Shown piece by piece: positions 25,257 to 33,407 of a DNA stretch of 64,000 nucleotides. Each line of letters starts with the position of its first letter. The stretch's first letter is position 1. The translations under genes and the position numbers were made by a program. Under the pieces are notes generated by a model. The model ran no database searches and had not been told where the DNA came from. It was given only the letters and a program-made list of their open reading frames with translations. Source of the stretch: Streptomyces sp. NBC_01298 (GTDB lineage: Bacteria; Actinomycetota; Actinomycetes; Streptomycetales; Streptomycetaceae); assembly GCF_035978755.1 (NCBI RefSeq), contig NZ_CP108414.1, positions 8,556,001 through 8,620,000 of the forward strand, written 5' to 3'.

Positions 25257-26810
25257 ATGAGCACCACTCCCTCCGCCACCACCCAGGCCGGCGGCCACCG
25301 GAACGAGACGGTCATCGTCTTCGCCCTGAGCCTGGCCGCCATGGTCGTGTCGATGATGCAGACGCTGCCGGTCCCGATCCTCGGGCTGATCCGCAGCGAT
25401 CTCGGCACCACCACCGCCAACGTCAGCTGGGTGACCACCGCCACCCTGCTGTCCGCCGCCGTCTTCACCCCGCTGCTCGGCCGCTTCGGCGACCAGCACG
25501 GCAAGAAGCCGACGCTGGTGGCCGTACTCGGCGTCATGGTCGCGGGCTCCGTCATCGCGGCGCTGGCGTCCTCGCTCCCGCTGCTCCTCCTCGGCCGCGT
25601 CCTGCAGGGCGCCGCCACCGCGATCTTCCCGCTCGCCCTCTCCGTACTGCGCGAAGAGGTCCGCCCGCAGAAGCTCCCCGGTGCGATGGCCCTGGTCAGC
25701 GGCACCCTCGCGTTCGGCAGCGGCCTCGCGCTCGTCGCCACCGGCCTGCTGACCTCCGGCGCCGACGCCGACTACCGCAACGCCTTCTGGATGGCCACCG
25801 GCTTCGCCGTGATCGCCCTGCTCGCCGTCGTGTTCCTGGTCCCGGCGACCAAGCACAAGACCGGCGGACGTACGGACTTCCTCGGCGCGCTCACCCTGGG
25901 CATCGCCCTGCTGCTCCTCCTGCTGCCGATCTCGCAGGGTCACGAGTGGGGCTGGGCCTCCGGCCGCACGCTGGGCAGCTTCGCCGGCGCCGTCGTCATG
26001 ACCGCCGTCTGGGTGTTCACCGAGCTCAAGGTCCGCGAGCCCCTCGTCGACATGAAGATGTTCGTCCACCGTCCGGTCCTGATGGCCAACCTGGCCGGCA
26101 TCCTCGTCGGCTTCGGCATGTTCGCGAACTTCCTGGGCGTCTCCTACCTCGTCCAGATGCCCGAGGCCCTGACCGGCTACGGCTTCGACGCCTCCATCCT
26201 GCGCGCCTCCGTGGAGTTCCTGCTGCCCGGCGCGATCGTCTCGCTCCTCGCCTCGCCGATCGGCGGGCAGCTGGTCCGCCACCGCGGGCCGCGCGCCGCA
26301 CTGGCCGTGGCCTCGGCCCTCGGCGCCGCAGGCTTCGGCTGGCTCGCCCTGGACCACGGACACACCGCCTCCGTGATCGGCGCCGGCCTCGTCGTCGGCG
26401 CGGCGGTCAGCTTCGGCTACGCGGCCATGCCGGCCGTGATCATGGCGAGCGTGCCGCACCACCAGAGCGGCATCGCCAACGGCATCAACTCGATCTCCCG
26501 CTCCACGGGCAGCGCGATCGGCAGTGCCATCGTGACCACCATCCTGGCCTCGAAGACGATCGAACACCTCCCGGCGGGAGTTCCCCCGCTGCCGGCCGAA
26601 TCCGGCTTCACCCTCACCTTCGCCATCGGCGCCGTGGCCTTCGGCCTGGTCGCGGTGATCAGCGGAATCGGCCTGCGCGGGGCGCACGGCCCGCGCGCGG
26701 CCGCCACGGACGCCGCCGCGCCGGTGGCCGCGGGAGGCGGGGCGGCGCAGACCGACCCCGAGCCCGCCGCGAAGGCGACCCTGCCGTCGGCCGAGAAGGC
26801 CGACGCCTGA
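25257..26810 (+). CDS. MFS multidrug exporter (DHA2-type)
   Basis: A 517-residue integral membrane protein with about 14 hydrophobic segments. Drug-H+ antiporter motif A is visible as LGRFGDQHGKKPTL, and the motif C-like region is around GTLAFGSGLALVATG. The C-terminus is Ala/Pro-rich and cytoplasmic. It should export a lipophilic cation or antibiotic using the proton gradient. Its expression is probably set by the divergent MarR repressor. The substrate cannot be named. A strong terminator follows at 26870. Confidence 0.88.
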   Translation: MSTTPSATTQAGGHRNETVIVFALSLAAMVVSMMQTLPVPILGLIRSDLGTTTANVSWVTTATLLSAAVFTPLLGRFGDQHGKKPTLVAVLGVMVAGSVIAALASSLPLLLLGRVLQGAATAIFPLALSVLREEVRPQKLPGAMALVSGTLAFGSGLALVATGLLTSGADADYRNAFWMATGFAVIALLAVVFLVPATKHKTGGRTDFLGALTLGIALLLLLLPISQGHEWGWASGRTLGSFAGAVVMTAVWVFTELKVREPLVDMKMFVHRPVLMANLAGILVGFGMFANFLGVSYLVQMPEALTGYGFDASILRASVEFLLPGAIVSLLASPIGGQLVRHRGPRAALAVASALGAAGFGWLALDHGHTASVIGAGLVVGAAVSFGYAAMPAVIMASVPHHQSGIANGINSISRSTGSAIGSAIVTTILASKTIEHLPAGVPPLPAESGFTLTFAIGAVAFGLVAVISGIGLRGAHGPRAAATDAAAPVAAGGGAAQTDPEPAAKATLPSAEKADA

Positions 26811-26869
26811 TCCGTCCGCGGCGCGCCGCATCGCACCGCACCGCACCGCCGGTGAGGTTCCACCACCGA

Positions 26870-26918
26870 GCCGCCCCCGGGGCCCGCCGCACACGCGGCA
26901 GGACCCGGGGGCGGCTTT
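26870..26918 (+). terminator. Terminator after the MFS exporter
   Basis: Arms GCCGCCCCCGGG (26870-26881) and CCCGGGGGCGGC (26904-26915) form a perfect 12-bp stem followed by TTT. It ends 34 bp before the dre site of the next gene and so separates the transcription units. Confidence 0.85.
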
Positions 26919-26951
26919 ACCCGTTCATGAGACCGCACCCTTGACCGGTGG

Positions 26952-26965
26952 TTGGTCCAGACCAA
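26952..26965 (+). promoter_or_regulatory. DasR-type (dre) operator before the GH18 chitinase
   Basis: TTGGTCCAGACCAA is a 14-bp near-palindrome matching the DasR consensus core TGGTCTAGACCA. It lies 45 bp upstream of the preferred TTG start of the GH18 gene. The same control should thus reach both chitinases in the window. Confidence 0.85.
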
Positions 26966-27009
26966 TCATGAGGCGTCCGTCCTTCGCTTTCGCCCCACCG
27001 GGAGCCCAG

Positions 27010-28749
27010 TTGAGACGTCCCAGGCACCTCCATGCCCTTTTCGCGGCCTTCACCACGGCCGTGGCCTCCGCCGGCCTCGTCGTCGGGTCCGGCGCCGCCG
27101 CCCACGCCGCCACCCCGTTACCCGCACACGTCTTCGCGCCCTACTTCGAGGCCTACTCCTCCGACAGCCCGGCCGAACTGGCCCAGGCCTCCGGAGCCAC
27201 GTACCTGACCATGGCCTTCGTGCAGACCGAGGCCAAGGGGTCCTGCACCCCGTACTGGAACGGCTCCACGGCCCAGCCGGTCGACGCCTCCGTCTTCGGC
27301 GCCGACTTCACCACCATCCGCTCGCGCGGCGGGGACGTCATCCCCTCCTTCGGCGGCTACGCGGCCGACCACGGCGGCACCGAGATCGCCGACAGCTGCA
27401 CCAGCGTGGACGCGATCGCCGCCGCCTACCAGAAGGTGGTCACGACCTACGACGTCAGCCGCCTCGACATGGACATCGAGGACAAGTCCCTGACGAACAA
27501 GGCGGCCGTCGACCGCCGCAACCAGGCCATCAAGAAGCTCCAGGACTGGGCCGCCGCGACCGGCCGCCCGCTGCAGATCTCGTACACCCTGCCCACCACC
27601 ACGAGCGGTCTCGCGAGCAGCGGACTCAATGTCCTCAAGAGCGCGAAGACGGCGGGGGCCCGCGTCGACGTCGTCAACCTGATGACCTTCGACTACTACG
27701 ACAACGCCGCCCACGACATGGCCGCCGACACCCAGACCGCGGCGACGGGGCTCTACAACCAGCTCGCCACGCTCTACCCCGCCAAGACCCCCGCCCAGCT
27801 CTGGGGCATGATCGGCGTCACCGAGATGCCGGGCATCGACGACTTCGGCCCCGCCGAGACCTTCACCACGGCCGACGCCACCACCGTCTACAACTGGGCC
27901 ACGGCCAAGGGCATCAACACCCTCTCCTTCTGGGCCCTGCAGCGCGACAACGGCGGCTGCCCCGGCACCGGCGGCTCCGACACCTGCTCGGGCATCGCGC
28001 AGGACCCCTGGCACTTCACCCACACCTTCGCCCCCTTCACCGGCGGCGGACCGGTCGCCGACGACTTCTCCCTCTCCGTCGCCCCCGGCTCGGCCGTACT
28101 GGTCCCCGGCACCTCCACCACCGCCACCATCAGCACGGCGGTCACCTCGGGCAGCGCCCAGGCCGTCGCCCTCACCGTGACCGGCGCCCCCGCCGGAGTG
28201 AGCGCCACGGTCAGCCCCGGCTCGGTCACCGCGGGCGGCTCCGCGCAGCTCACGGTCACCGCCGCCGCCTCGGCCGGGCCCGGAACCTACCCGTTCACCG
28301 TCACCGGAGCCGCCGGCGCGCTGAGCCGCTCCGCGACCTTCACCGTCACCGTCCCCGGCCCCGGCGGGTCCGGCCTGGCCAACGGCGGTCTGGAGAGCGG
28401 CACGCTCGGGCCGTGGACCTGCGAGAGCGGTGCCTCGGTGGTCTCCACCCCGGTGCACGGGGGCTCGTACGCCCTGAAGACCTCGCCCACCTCCGGGCAG
28501 ACCGGTGAATGCACCCAGACCGTCACCCTCGCCCCGAACGCCAAGTACACGCTGAGCGGCTGGGTCCAGGGCAGTTACGCCTACCTCGGCGTCCGCGGCG
28601 GCGCGAGCGGCAGCGCCTGGACCAGCTCCACCGGCTGGACCAAGCTCACGGTCCCGTTCACCACCGGCCCCTCCGGCACGGCCACCGTCTATCTCCACGG
28701 CTGGTACGGCCAGGGCCCGGTCTACGGCGACGACCTCGCGGTGGGCTGA
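27010..28749 (+). CDS. Secreted GH18 chitinase with C-terminal binding domain
   Basis: A 579-residue exported enzyme. A signal peptide (LRRPRHLHALFAAFTTAVAS to AAAHAAT) precedes a GH18 barrel with the catalytic motif LDMDIEDK (D-x-D-x-E; Glu is the acid) and strands SYTLPTTTS and LMTFDYYDN. A beta-sandwich domain (FSLSVAPGSAVLVPGTSTT) and a C-terminal carbohydrate-binding-type module (NGGLESGTLGPWTCESG) follow. TTG 27010 is chosen because GGGAG lies 5 nt before it; the ATG at 26968 would sit 2 nt after the dre operator. It degrades chitin, likely as an endo/exo-enzyme complementary to the GH19 gene. Confidence 0.85.
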   Translation: MRRPRHLHALFAAFTTAVASAGLVVGSGAAAHAATPLPAHVFAPYFEAYSSDSPAELAQASGATYLTMAFVQTEAKGSCTPYWNGSTAQPVDASVFGADFTTIRSRGGDVIPSFGGYAADHGGTEIADSCTSVDAIAAAYQKVVTTYDVSRLDMDIEDKSLTNKAAVDRRNQAIKKLQDWAAATGRPLQISYTLPTTTSGLASSGLNVLKSAKTAGARVDVVNLMTFDYYDNAAHDMAADTQTAATGLYNQLATLYPAKTPAQLWGMIGVTEMPGIDDFGPAETFTTADATTVYNWATAKGINTLSFWALQRDNGGCPGTGGSDTCSGIAQDPWHFTHTFAPFTGGGPVADDFSLSVAPGSAVLVPGTSTTATISTAVTSGSAQAVALTVTGAPAGVSATVSPGSVTAGGSAQLTVTAAASAGPGTYPFTVTGAAGALSRSATFTVTVPGPGGSGLANGGLESGTLGPWTCESGASVVSTPVHGGSYALKTSPTSGQTGECTQTVTLAPNAKYTLSGWVQGSYAYLGVRGGASGSAWTSSTGWTKLTVPFTTGPSGTATVYLHGWYGQGPVYGDDLAVG

Positions 28750-28795
28750 CCGCCTGCCGGCCCGGCCTCCCGTCTCCTGCGGCAGACTTGACCGC

Positions 28796-29173
28796 ATGCC
28801 GACGCAGACACCACCCACCCCCGAGCCGCGACACCAGACCGACCGTCTCGGTGACACCGTCGAGGAGCGGTGGCGGCGGCTGCGCGCGCGGCTCGCGGTG
28901 CGGGACGCGTCCGGGATCGGGGAGTTGGTCGAAGCCGCCTTCGCCGAACCCCGGCTGCGCGTGTTGTCGCCGGGAACCAGCCTGTGCTGGCTCCGCTTCG
29001 GAGGCCGGGCCACTGCGCCGATCGGCTTCGACCTGCCGCTGGTCCGGGCGCTGCGCAACGGCCGCTACGAGGTGCGGACGCCCGACGGCCGGCTGTGGGA
29101 GGCCACGGGTACGGCCGAGGCCGTGGCCATGGTGGTCGCCGCGCTGCCGACGGACCTCCCCGCACCGTCGTAG
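28796..29173 (+). CDS. DUF6193-like protein
   Basis: A 125-residue protein with the pattern VEAAFAEPRLRVLSPGTSLCWLRFG and YEVRTPDGRLWEATGTAEAVAMVVAALP, which resembles the C-terminal part of the DUF6193 family (annotated as natural-product-biosynthesis associated; no proven activity). The N-terminal 25 residues are polar and Pro/Thr-rich. It has no signal peptide. It lies just downstream of the chitinase gene and upstream of a HutD-like gene, on the same strand. Family assignment is from memory of the pattern and needs a profile search. Confidence 0.55.
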   Translation: MPTQTPPTPEPRHQTDRLGDTVEERWRRLRARLAVRDASGIGELVEAAFAEPRLRVLSPGTSLCWLRFGGRATAPIGFDLPLVRALRNGRYEVRTPDGRLWEATGTAEAVAMVVAALPTDLPAPS

Positions 29174-29238
29174 CCCCGAGGCGCCCCGATACGCTCGACC
29201 GGGCCCGGGAAGGATCTCCCCGGGCCCGGAAGGGTGCC

Positions 29239-29847
29239 ATGACCAGCGAACCAGTGATCCGGATCCTGCGGGCGGCCGGGCGGCCGGCCGCCCGGTGGAA
29301 GAACGGCGGGGGAGTGACCCGCGAGATCGCCGCCGGACCCGAGGGGTCCGGGATGGACGATTTCGGCTGGCGGGTCAGCCTCGCCGAGGTCACCGCCGAC
29401 GGCGCCTTCTCCGTGTTCCCCGGCGTGGACCGCACGCTCACCCTCGCGGAGGGCGCCGGCATGGACCTCGCGATCGGCGGGGTACGACGCCTCGTGGACC
29501 GGCGGTACGCGCCCCAGCGGTTCCCCGGGGACGAGCCGACCGACTGCCGTCTGCTGGCCGGCCCGGTGGTGAACTTCAACGTGATGTACCGCCGGGACGC
29601 GGTGAGCGCCGACACCGCCGTCGTACGGGGCGACCTCGCGCTCGCCGTCCGGCCCGGCGAGAGCCTGCTGGTCGTCGCCCTGGAGGGGACGGCCGAGGTC
29701 GCGGGCTCCGCCGAACTGGGCCCGTACGACGCCGTCTTGGTGGCCGGCGCGCGTGAGGTCGTGCTACGGAGCTCCGGGCGCGCGGCGGTGGTCCGCCTGG
29801 CGCCGGCTCCGGCTCGGGCGCAGCCCGGCCGGGATCAGGCGGTGTAG
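29239..29847 (+). CDS. HutD/Ves family protein
   Basis: A 202-residue cupin-like protein of the HutD/Ves family: ARWKNGGGVTREIA near the N-terminus (family signature), FGWRVSLAEVTADGAFSVFPGVDRTLTL, and FNVMYRR. HutD proteins are linked to histidine utilisation in other bacteria, and Ves to cold response in E. coli; no hut gene is present here, so its role is uncertain. ATG 29239 is the clear start. The 3' end overlaps the convergent FAD-monooxygenase gene by 13 bp. Confidence 0.8.
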   Translation: MTSEPVIRILRAAGRPAARWKNGGGVTREIAAGPEGSGMDDFGWRVSLAEVTADGAFSVFPGVDRTLTLAEGAGMDLAIGGVRRLVDRRYAPQRFPGDEPTDCRLLAGPVVNFNVMYRRDAVSADTAVVRGDLALAVRPGESLLVVALEGTAEVAGSAELGPYDAVLVAGAREVVLRSSGRAAVVRLAPAPARAQPGRDQAV

Positions 29848-30965
29848 GAGAGCATCCGCTCCACCAGGGTCTTCGGCGCCCCGGCTCCGAAGCACAGGTC
29901 GAGGTTGTCCGCGGACTCGGCCGCGGCCGCTTCGGAGCGCGGGAACAGGGCCTCTTCGTACGCCGCGAGAGCGCTCTCCGGGTCCCCGGGACGGGCCATC
30001 AGGGCCGCGGCCAGTTCGGCGCCGTCGAGCATGGCCAGGTTGGCGCCCTCCCCGGCGAAGGGGGACATCAGGTGCGCCGCGTCACCGAGCAGGGTCACCC
30101 GGGGGGTGCGGGCCCAGCGGTGGCCGACGGGCAGGGCGTGAATCGGCCGGCTCACGAGCGGGACGTCGCCGGCGGCGACGAGCGCGCGCAGCCGCGGGTC
30201 CCATCCGGCGAACCGCTCCAGGACGGTTTCCGTGGCGGGGGCGGATCCGGCGGCCCAGTCCTCGTCGGTCCGCAGGGCGGCGTAGACGTGCACGGTGCCT
30301 CCCGGCTCCCGGTGGGCGAGCAGCCCCAGGCCCTCGTCGAGCGCGAACATCATCCCGCCGCCGACCAGGGCCGCGCTCGCGGGATGGCGTACGTCCGCGT
30401 CGTACAGGTGGGCCTCGGCGAAGGACAGGCCGCAGTACCGGGGGAGCGCGTCCGAGACCAGCGGGCGGACCTTCGACCAAGCGCCGTCCGCGCCGATGAG
30501 CAGGCCGGTGGTGAAGACGGACCCGTCGGCCAGGGTCACCTCGTGCACGCCGTCACCGAGGGCCCGTACGCCGGTGGCCTTGGCGCCCCAGCGGACCGTT
30601 CCCGCGGGGAGCGAGTCGAGGAGCAGGTCGCGCAGCGCGGAACGGTGCACCTCGGGACGGCCGCGGTCCTCGCCGTCCTGCTCGTCGGCGTGTTCGAGGT
30701 GGACGGCCGCGCCGCTGTCGAGGATCCGCATGGCCTGGCCGCCGGGGAGCACGAGGGCGCGGAACGCCTCGTGGAGTCCGGCCGCGCGCAGGGCGGCCTG
30801 GCCGGATTCCACGTGCAGATCGAGCATGCCGCCCTGGTCGCGGGCGGTCCGTGAGGCGTCGAGGTCGAAGACGGCCGCCTCGATCCCGTGCAGGTGCAGG
30901 ACGCGGGCCAGGGTGAGGCCGCCGAGTCCGGCGCCGATGATCGCGAGGGGGTGGTGGGTGGTCAT
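29835..30965 (-). CDS. FAD-dependent monooxygenase (TetX-like group)
   Basis: A 376-residue flavoprotein with the Rossmann motif LAIIGAGLGGLTLARVLH at the N-terminus, DG motif LLIGADGAWSKVR, and GDAAHLMSPFAGEGANLAMLD near the C-terminus, as in class A hydroxylases and TetX-type enzymes. It should hydroxylate an aromatic or polyketide substrate with NAD(P)H and O2, and could inactivate a drug. It is the second gene of an operon with the MFS exporter 62 bp upstream, so detoxification by modification plus export is the simplest reading. ATG 30965 has GAGGAG 8 nt upstream. Confidence 0.85.
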   Translation of the reverse strand: MTTHHPLAIIGAGLGGLTLARVLHLHGIEAAVFDLDASRTARDQGGMLDLHVESGQAALRAAGLHEAFRALVLPGGQAMRILDSGAAVHLEHADEQDGEDRGRPEVHRSALRDLLLDSLPAGTVRWGAKATGVRALGDGVHEVTLADGSVFTTGLLIGADGAWSKVRPLVSDALPRYCGLSFAEAHLYDADVRHPASAALVGGGMMFALDEGLGLLAHREPGGTVHVYAALRTDEDWAAGSAPATETVLERFAGWDPRLRALVAAGDVPLVSRPIHALPVGHRWARTPRVTLLGDAAHLMSPFAGEGANLAMLDGAELAAALMARPGDPESALAAYEEALFPRSEAAAAESADNLDLCFGAGAPKTLVERMLSYTA

Positions 30966-31027
30966 GGTGGTGCTCCTCGGCTGTGGGGCGGTGGGGCGGT
31001 GGGTGGTGAGGGTGGTGAGGTGTGGGG

Positions 31028-32464
31028 TCAGCCGCCGTGGCCGGCGGCTTCGGCCCGCGCGGCGCGCGGCAGCAGCCGCAGGGCCGGGAGGCAGGCGGCG
31101 GTGACGGCCAGGACGGTGACGAGGCTGACGGCCATGGCGTGGGCCGGTGCCCCGGAGTGGAAGTAGACGGTGGTGACGACCGCGGAGCCGATGCCGTTGG
31201 CGATCTGCTGGACGGCGGTGAGGGAGCCGCCCGCGCTGCCGGCCTCCTCGGCGGACACGTCGCCGAGGGTGATGTCGAAGATCGTGCCGAAGCAGGCGCC
31301 CATGCCGAGACCGGTGACGAAGACGGCCGGGGCCATCGCCCACAGGGTGAGGTCCGTACCGCGGGAGAGGACCAGCGCGAGGAGCCAGCCGGCGCCGGCG
31401 AGGGTGAGCAGCATGCCGGCCAGGATGAGCGTGCGCCCGAGCTCGCGGGTGAGGCCGGCCATGCCGGCGACGGCCGAGGCGATGATGCCGAGGGTCAGGG
31501 GCAGCAGGCCGAGGGCGGTGTCGCCCGGGGTGGAGTGCAGGGCCTGCTGCATGAAGAGGGAGGTCACGTAGAGCAGGCCGCTGGTGACCGCGAAGTACAG
31601 CATTCCGACGAACAGGCCCGAGGTGAAGCCCTTGTTGCGGAAGAGGGAGGGCTTGATGAGGGGTTCGGCGGCGGTGCGCTGACGGCGCGCGTACAGGACG
31701 AGGAAGACGAGCCCGGCGGCCAGTGAACCGAGGGCCGTCGCGCCCCAGCCGTGGCTGGAACCCTCGATCAGGCCGTACATCAGGGCGAACATCGTGAGGC
31801 CGAGCAGCGCCGCGCCCACGCCGTCCACGCTCAGGGAGCGCTCCCCGGGGTCGCGGGGGAGCAGGCGGGCGGCGGCGAAGGTGCCGAAGACGCCGAGGAC
31901 CAGGTTGATCAGGAACACCGGGCGCCAGGACAGGCCGGCCAGGTCGGCGTCGATGAGGAAGCCCGCGAGGATCGGGCCGCCGACGGTGGCCGCGCCGAGC
32001 AGCGGGCCGAAGAGGTTGAAGGCCTTGCCCAGCTGCTCGCGGGAGAACGACCGTGTCATGATCGCCATGCCCTGCGGGATGAGCAGGGCGCCGAAGGCGC
32101 CCTGGAGCACGCGGGCGGCGATGAGGAGGGCGGGGTCGGGGGAGAGCCCGCAGACGGCGGAGGCCGCGGTGAAGCCGGCCATGCCGATCAGGAACAGCCT
32201 GCGCTGCCCGAACTTGTCGCCCAGGCGGCCGCCCACGACCAGGAGCGCGCCCATGGCCAGGGTGTAGGAGGAGCCGAGCCATTTGACGAGGCTCTCGCCG
32301 CCGCCTATCTCCCGGACGATCGTCGGCGCGGCGATGTTGGTGACCGTGGAGTCGATCATGTCGAGGGCGTCGGCGAGCAGGACCAGCCCGAGGATCAGCC
32401 AGAAGGCCGTGGTGGAGAGGGAGGCCGCCTTTGTGGGGGGCCGGACTTCGGCTACGGAGGACAT
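31028..32464 (-). CDS. MFS exporter (DHA2-type)
   Basis: A 478-residue membrane protein with about 14 transmembrane segments; antiporter motif A reads GGRLGDKFGQRRLFLIG and a D-x(2)-T-V-T-N-I-A-A-P-T segment (SYT-LAMG) opens the transport domain. It likely exports a toxic organic molecule. The gene is co-directional with the downstream monooxygenase and divergent from the TetR gene, with a clear inverted repeat between them. Substrate unknown. Confidence 0.88.
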   Translation of the reverse strand: MSSVAEVRPPTKAASLSTTAFWLILGLVLLADALDMIDSTVTNIAAPTIVREIGGGESLVKWLGSSYTLAMGALLVVGGRLGDKFGQRRLFLIGMAGFTAASAVCGLSPDPALLIAARVLQGAFGALLIPQGMAIMTRSFSREQLGKAFNLFGPLLGAATVGGPILAGFLIDADLAGLSWRPVFLINLVLGVFGTFAAARLLPRDPGERSLSVDGVGAALLGLTMFALMYGLIEGSSHGWGATALGSLAAGLVFLVLYARRQRTAAEPLIKPSLFRNKGFTSGLFVGMLYFAVTSGLLYVTSLFMQQALHSTPGDTALGLLPLTLGIIASAVAGMAGLTRELGRTLILAGMLLTLAGAGWLLALVLSRGTDLTLWAMAPAVFVTGLGMGACFGTIFDITLGDVSAEEAGSAGGSLTAVQQIANGIGSAVVTTVYFHSGAPAHAMAVSLVTVLAVTAACLPALRLLPRAARAEAAGHGG

Positions 32465-32548
32465 GGCGGCTCCTGGATCGGGAGGAGAGGGGGCGAGGGG
32501 AGGGGGTGAGGCGCGGCGGCTTCCCTTTCAGAAGAACACAATGACTCC

Positions 32549-32571
32549 GAAAGTGCAATCGCTACACTTTC
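32549..32571. promoter_or_regulatory. Inverted repeat, candidate TetR operator
   Basis: GAAAGTG (32549-32555) and CACTTTC (32565-32571) are perfect inverted arms around a 9-bp spacer. They lie between the divergent exporter and TetR genes, 34 bp before the TetR start. The 23-bp span fits TetR-type operators. Inference from position and symmetry. Confidence 0.75.
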
Positions 32572-32604
32572 ACAGTGGCTAGGGGTCGGCTCTATGCTGG
32601 GTCC

Positions 32605-33210
32605 ATGACACGCATCGACAAGGCAGAGGCAGAACCGGACGGACCCGGGCGACGCGAACGCAAAAAGGCCGCAACCCGGCAGGCCCTCGCCGACGCCGCC
32701 CTGCGGCTCTTCCTTGAGAAGGGCTTCGACCAGGTCAAGGTGGCCGAGGTCGCCGAGGCGGCCGACACGGCACTGACGACCTTGTTCGCACATTTCCCCG
32801 GCGGGAAGGAGGCGCTGATCCTGGAGGACGGCGCCGAGCGGGAGGAGTCCCTGGCCCTCGCGGTGCGCGGCCGGGCCGACGGGGTGACGGTCCTGGCGGC
32901 CCTGCGCGCGTTCTTCGCCGGCCGCGGCCCCTTCGACCCGGACCCGGCGCCCGAGTTCCTCCAGAAGACGCGGCTCGTTGTCGCCACGCCCGCACTGCGC
33001 GCCTACGCCCGCCGGATGTGGACGGGGTGTGAGGAGGCCCTGGCCGAGGTGATCGCCGAGGAGTGCGGACGCCCGGCCGGGGACGATTCGCTGCGGATCC
33101 TGGCCCGGTACGTCCTGGAGATTCCCGACCTGGCGGGCATGCGGCCGGATCCGCGCCGGGCCCTGGACCTCGCCTTCGACCACCTGGAACGGGGCTGGCC
33201 CGGGGTGTGA
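32605..33210 (+). CDS. TetR-family repressor
   Basis: A 201-residue regulator with the N-terminal HTH ATRQALADAALRLFLEKGFDQVKVAEVAEAADTALTTLFAHFPGGKEAL and a Leu/Ala-rich ligand domain. Divergent from the MFS-monooxygenase operon, with an inverted repeat between them, it probably represses that operon until it binds the exported compound. ATG 32605 is chosen over upstream codons because the conserved N-terminus starts shortly after it. The ligand is unknown. Confidence 0.9.
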   Translation: MTRIDKAEAEPDGPGRRERKKAATRQALADAALRLFLEKGFDQVKVAEVAEAADTALTTLFAHFPGGKEALILEDGAEREESLALAVRGRADGVTVLAALRAFFAGRGPFDPDPAPEFLQKTRLVVATPALRAYARRMWTGCEEALAEVIAEECGRPAGDDSLRILARYVLEIPDLAGMRPDPRRALDLAFDHLERGWPGV

Positions 33211-33407
33211 TCCGACCCGGCCTCCAGGGCCGCCTCCGAACTCCCCTCTGTGCGCAAAGCGTTGACAAAGTCGTCATCTGCTAGAAACCTGTGGCGCCAT
33301 GGCCGCATAACTGCGATCAGATCACTCAAAAAATTAATAATGCTACGCAAGTTTGCGGCAGGCGCGGCTGCGTCGGGCCGGGGTCCCCTCATGGAACAGA
33401 GGACAGC
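33211..33407 (+). promoter_or_regulatory. AT-rich leader of the GH87-like gene
   Basis: This 197-bp stretch contains TTGACA (about 33262-33267) as a possible -35 and, further on, an A/T run AAAAAATTAATAATGCTACG (about 33328-33347) that is exceptional in such a GC-rich genome. An untranslated leader of more than 100 bp is possible. No operator could be named. Confidence 0.5.
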
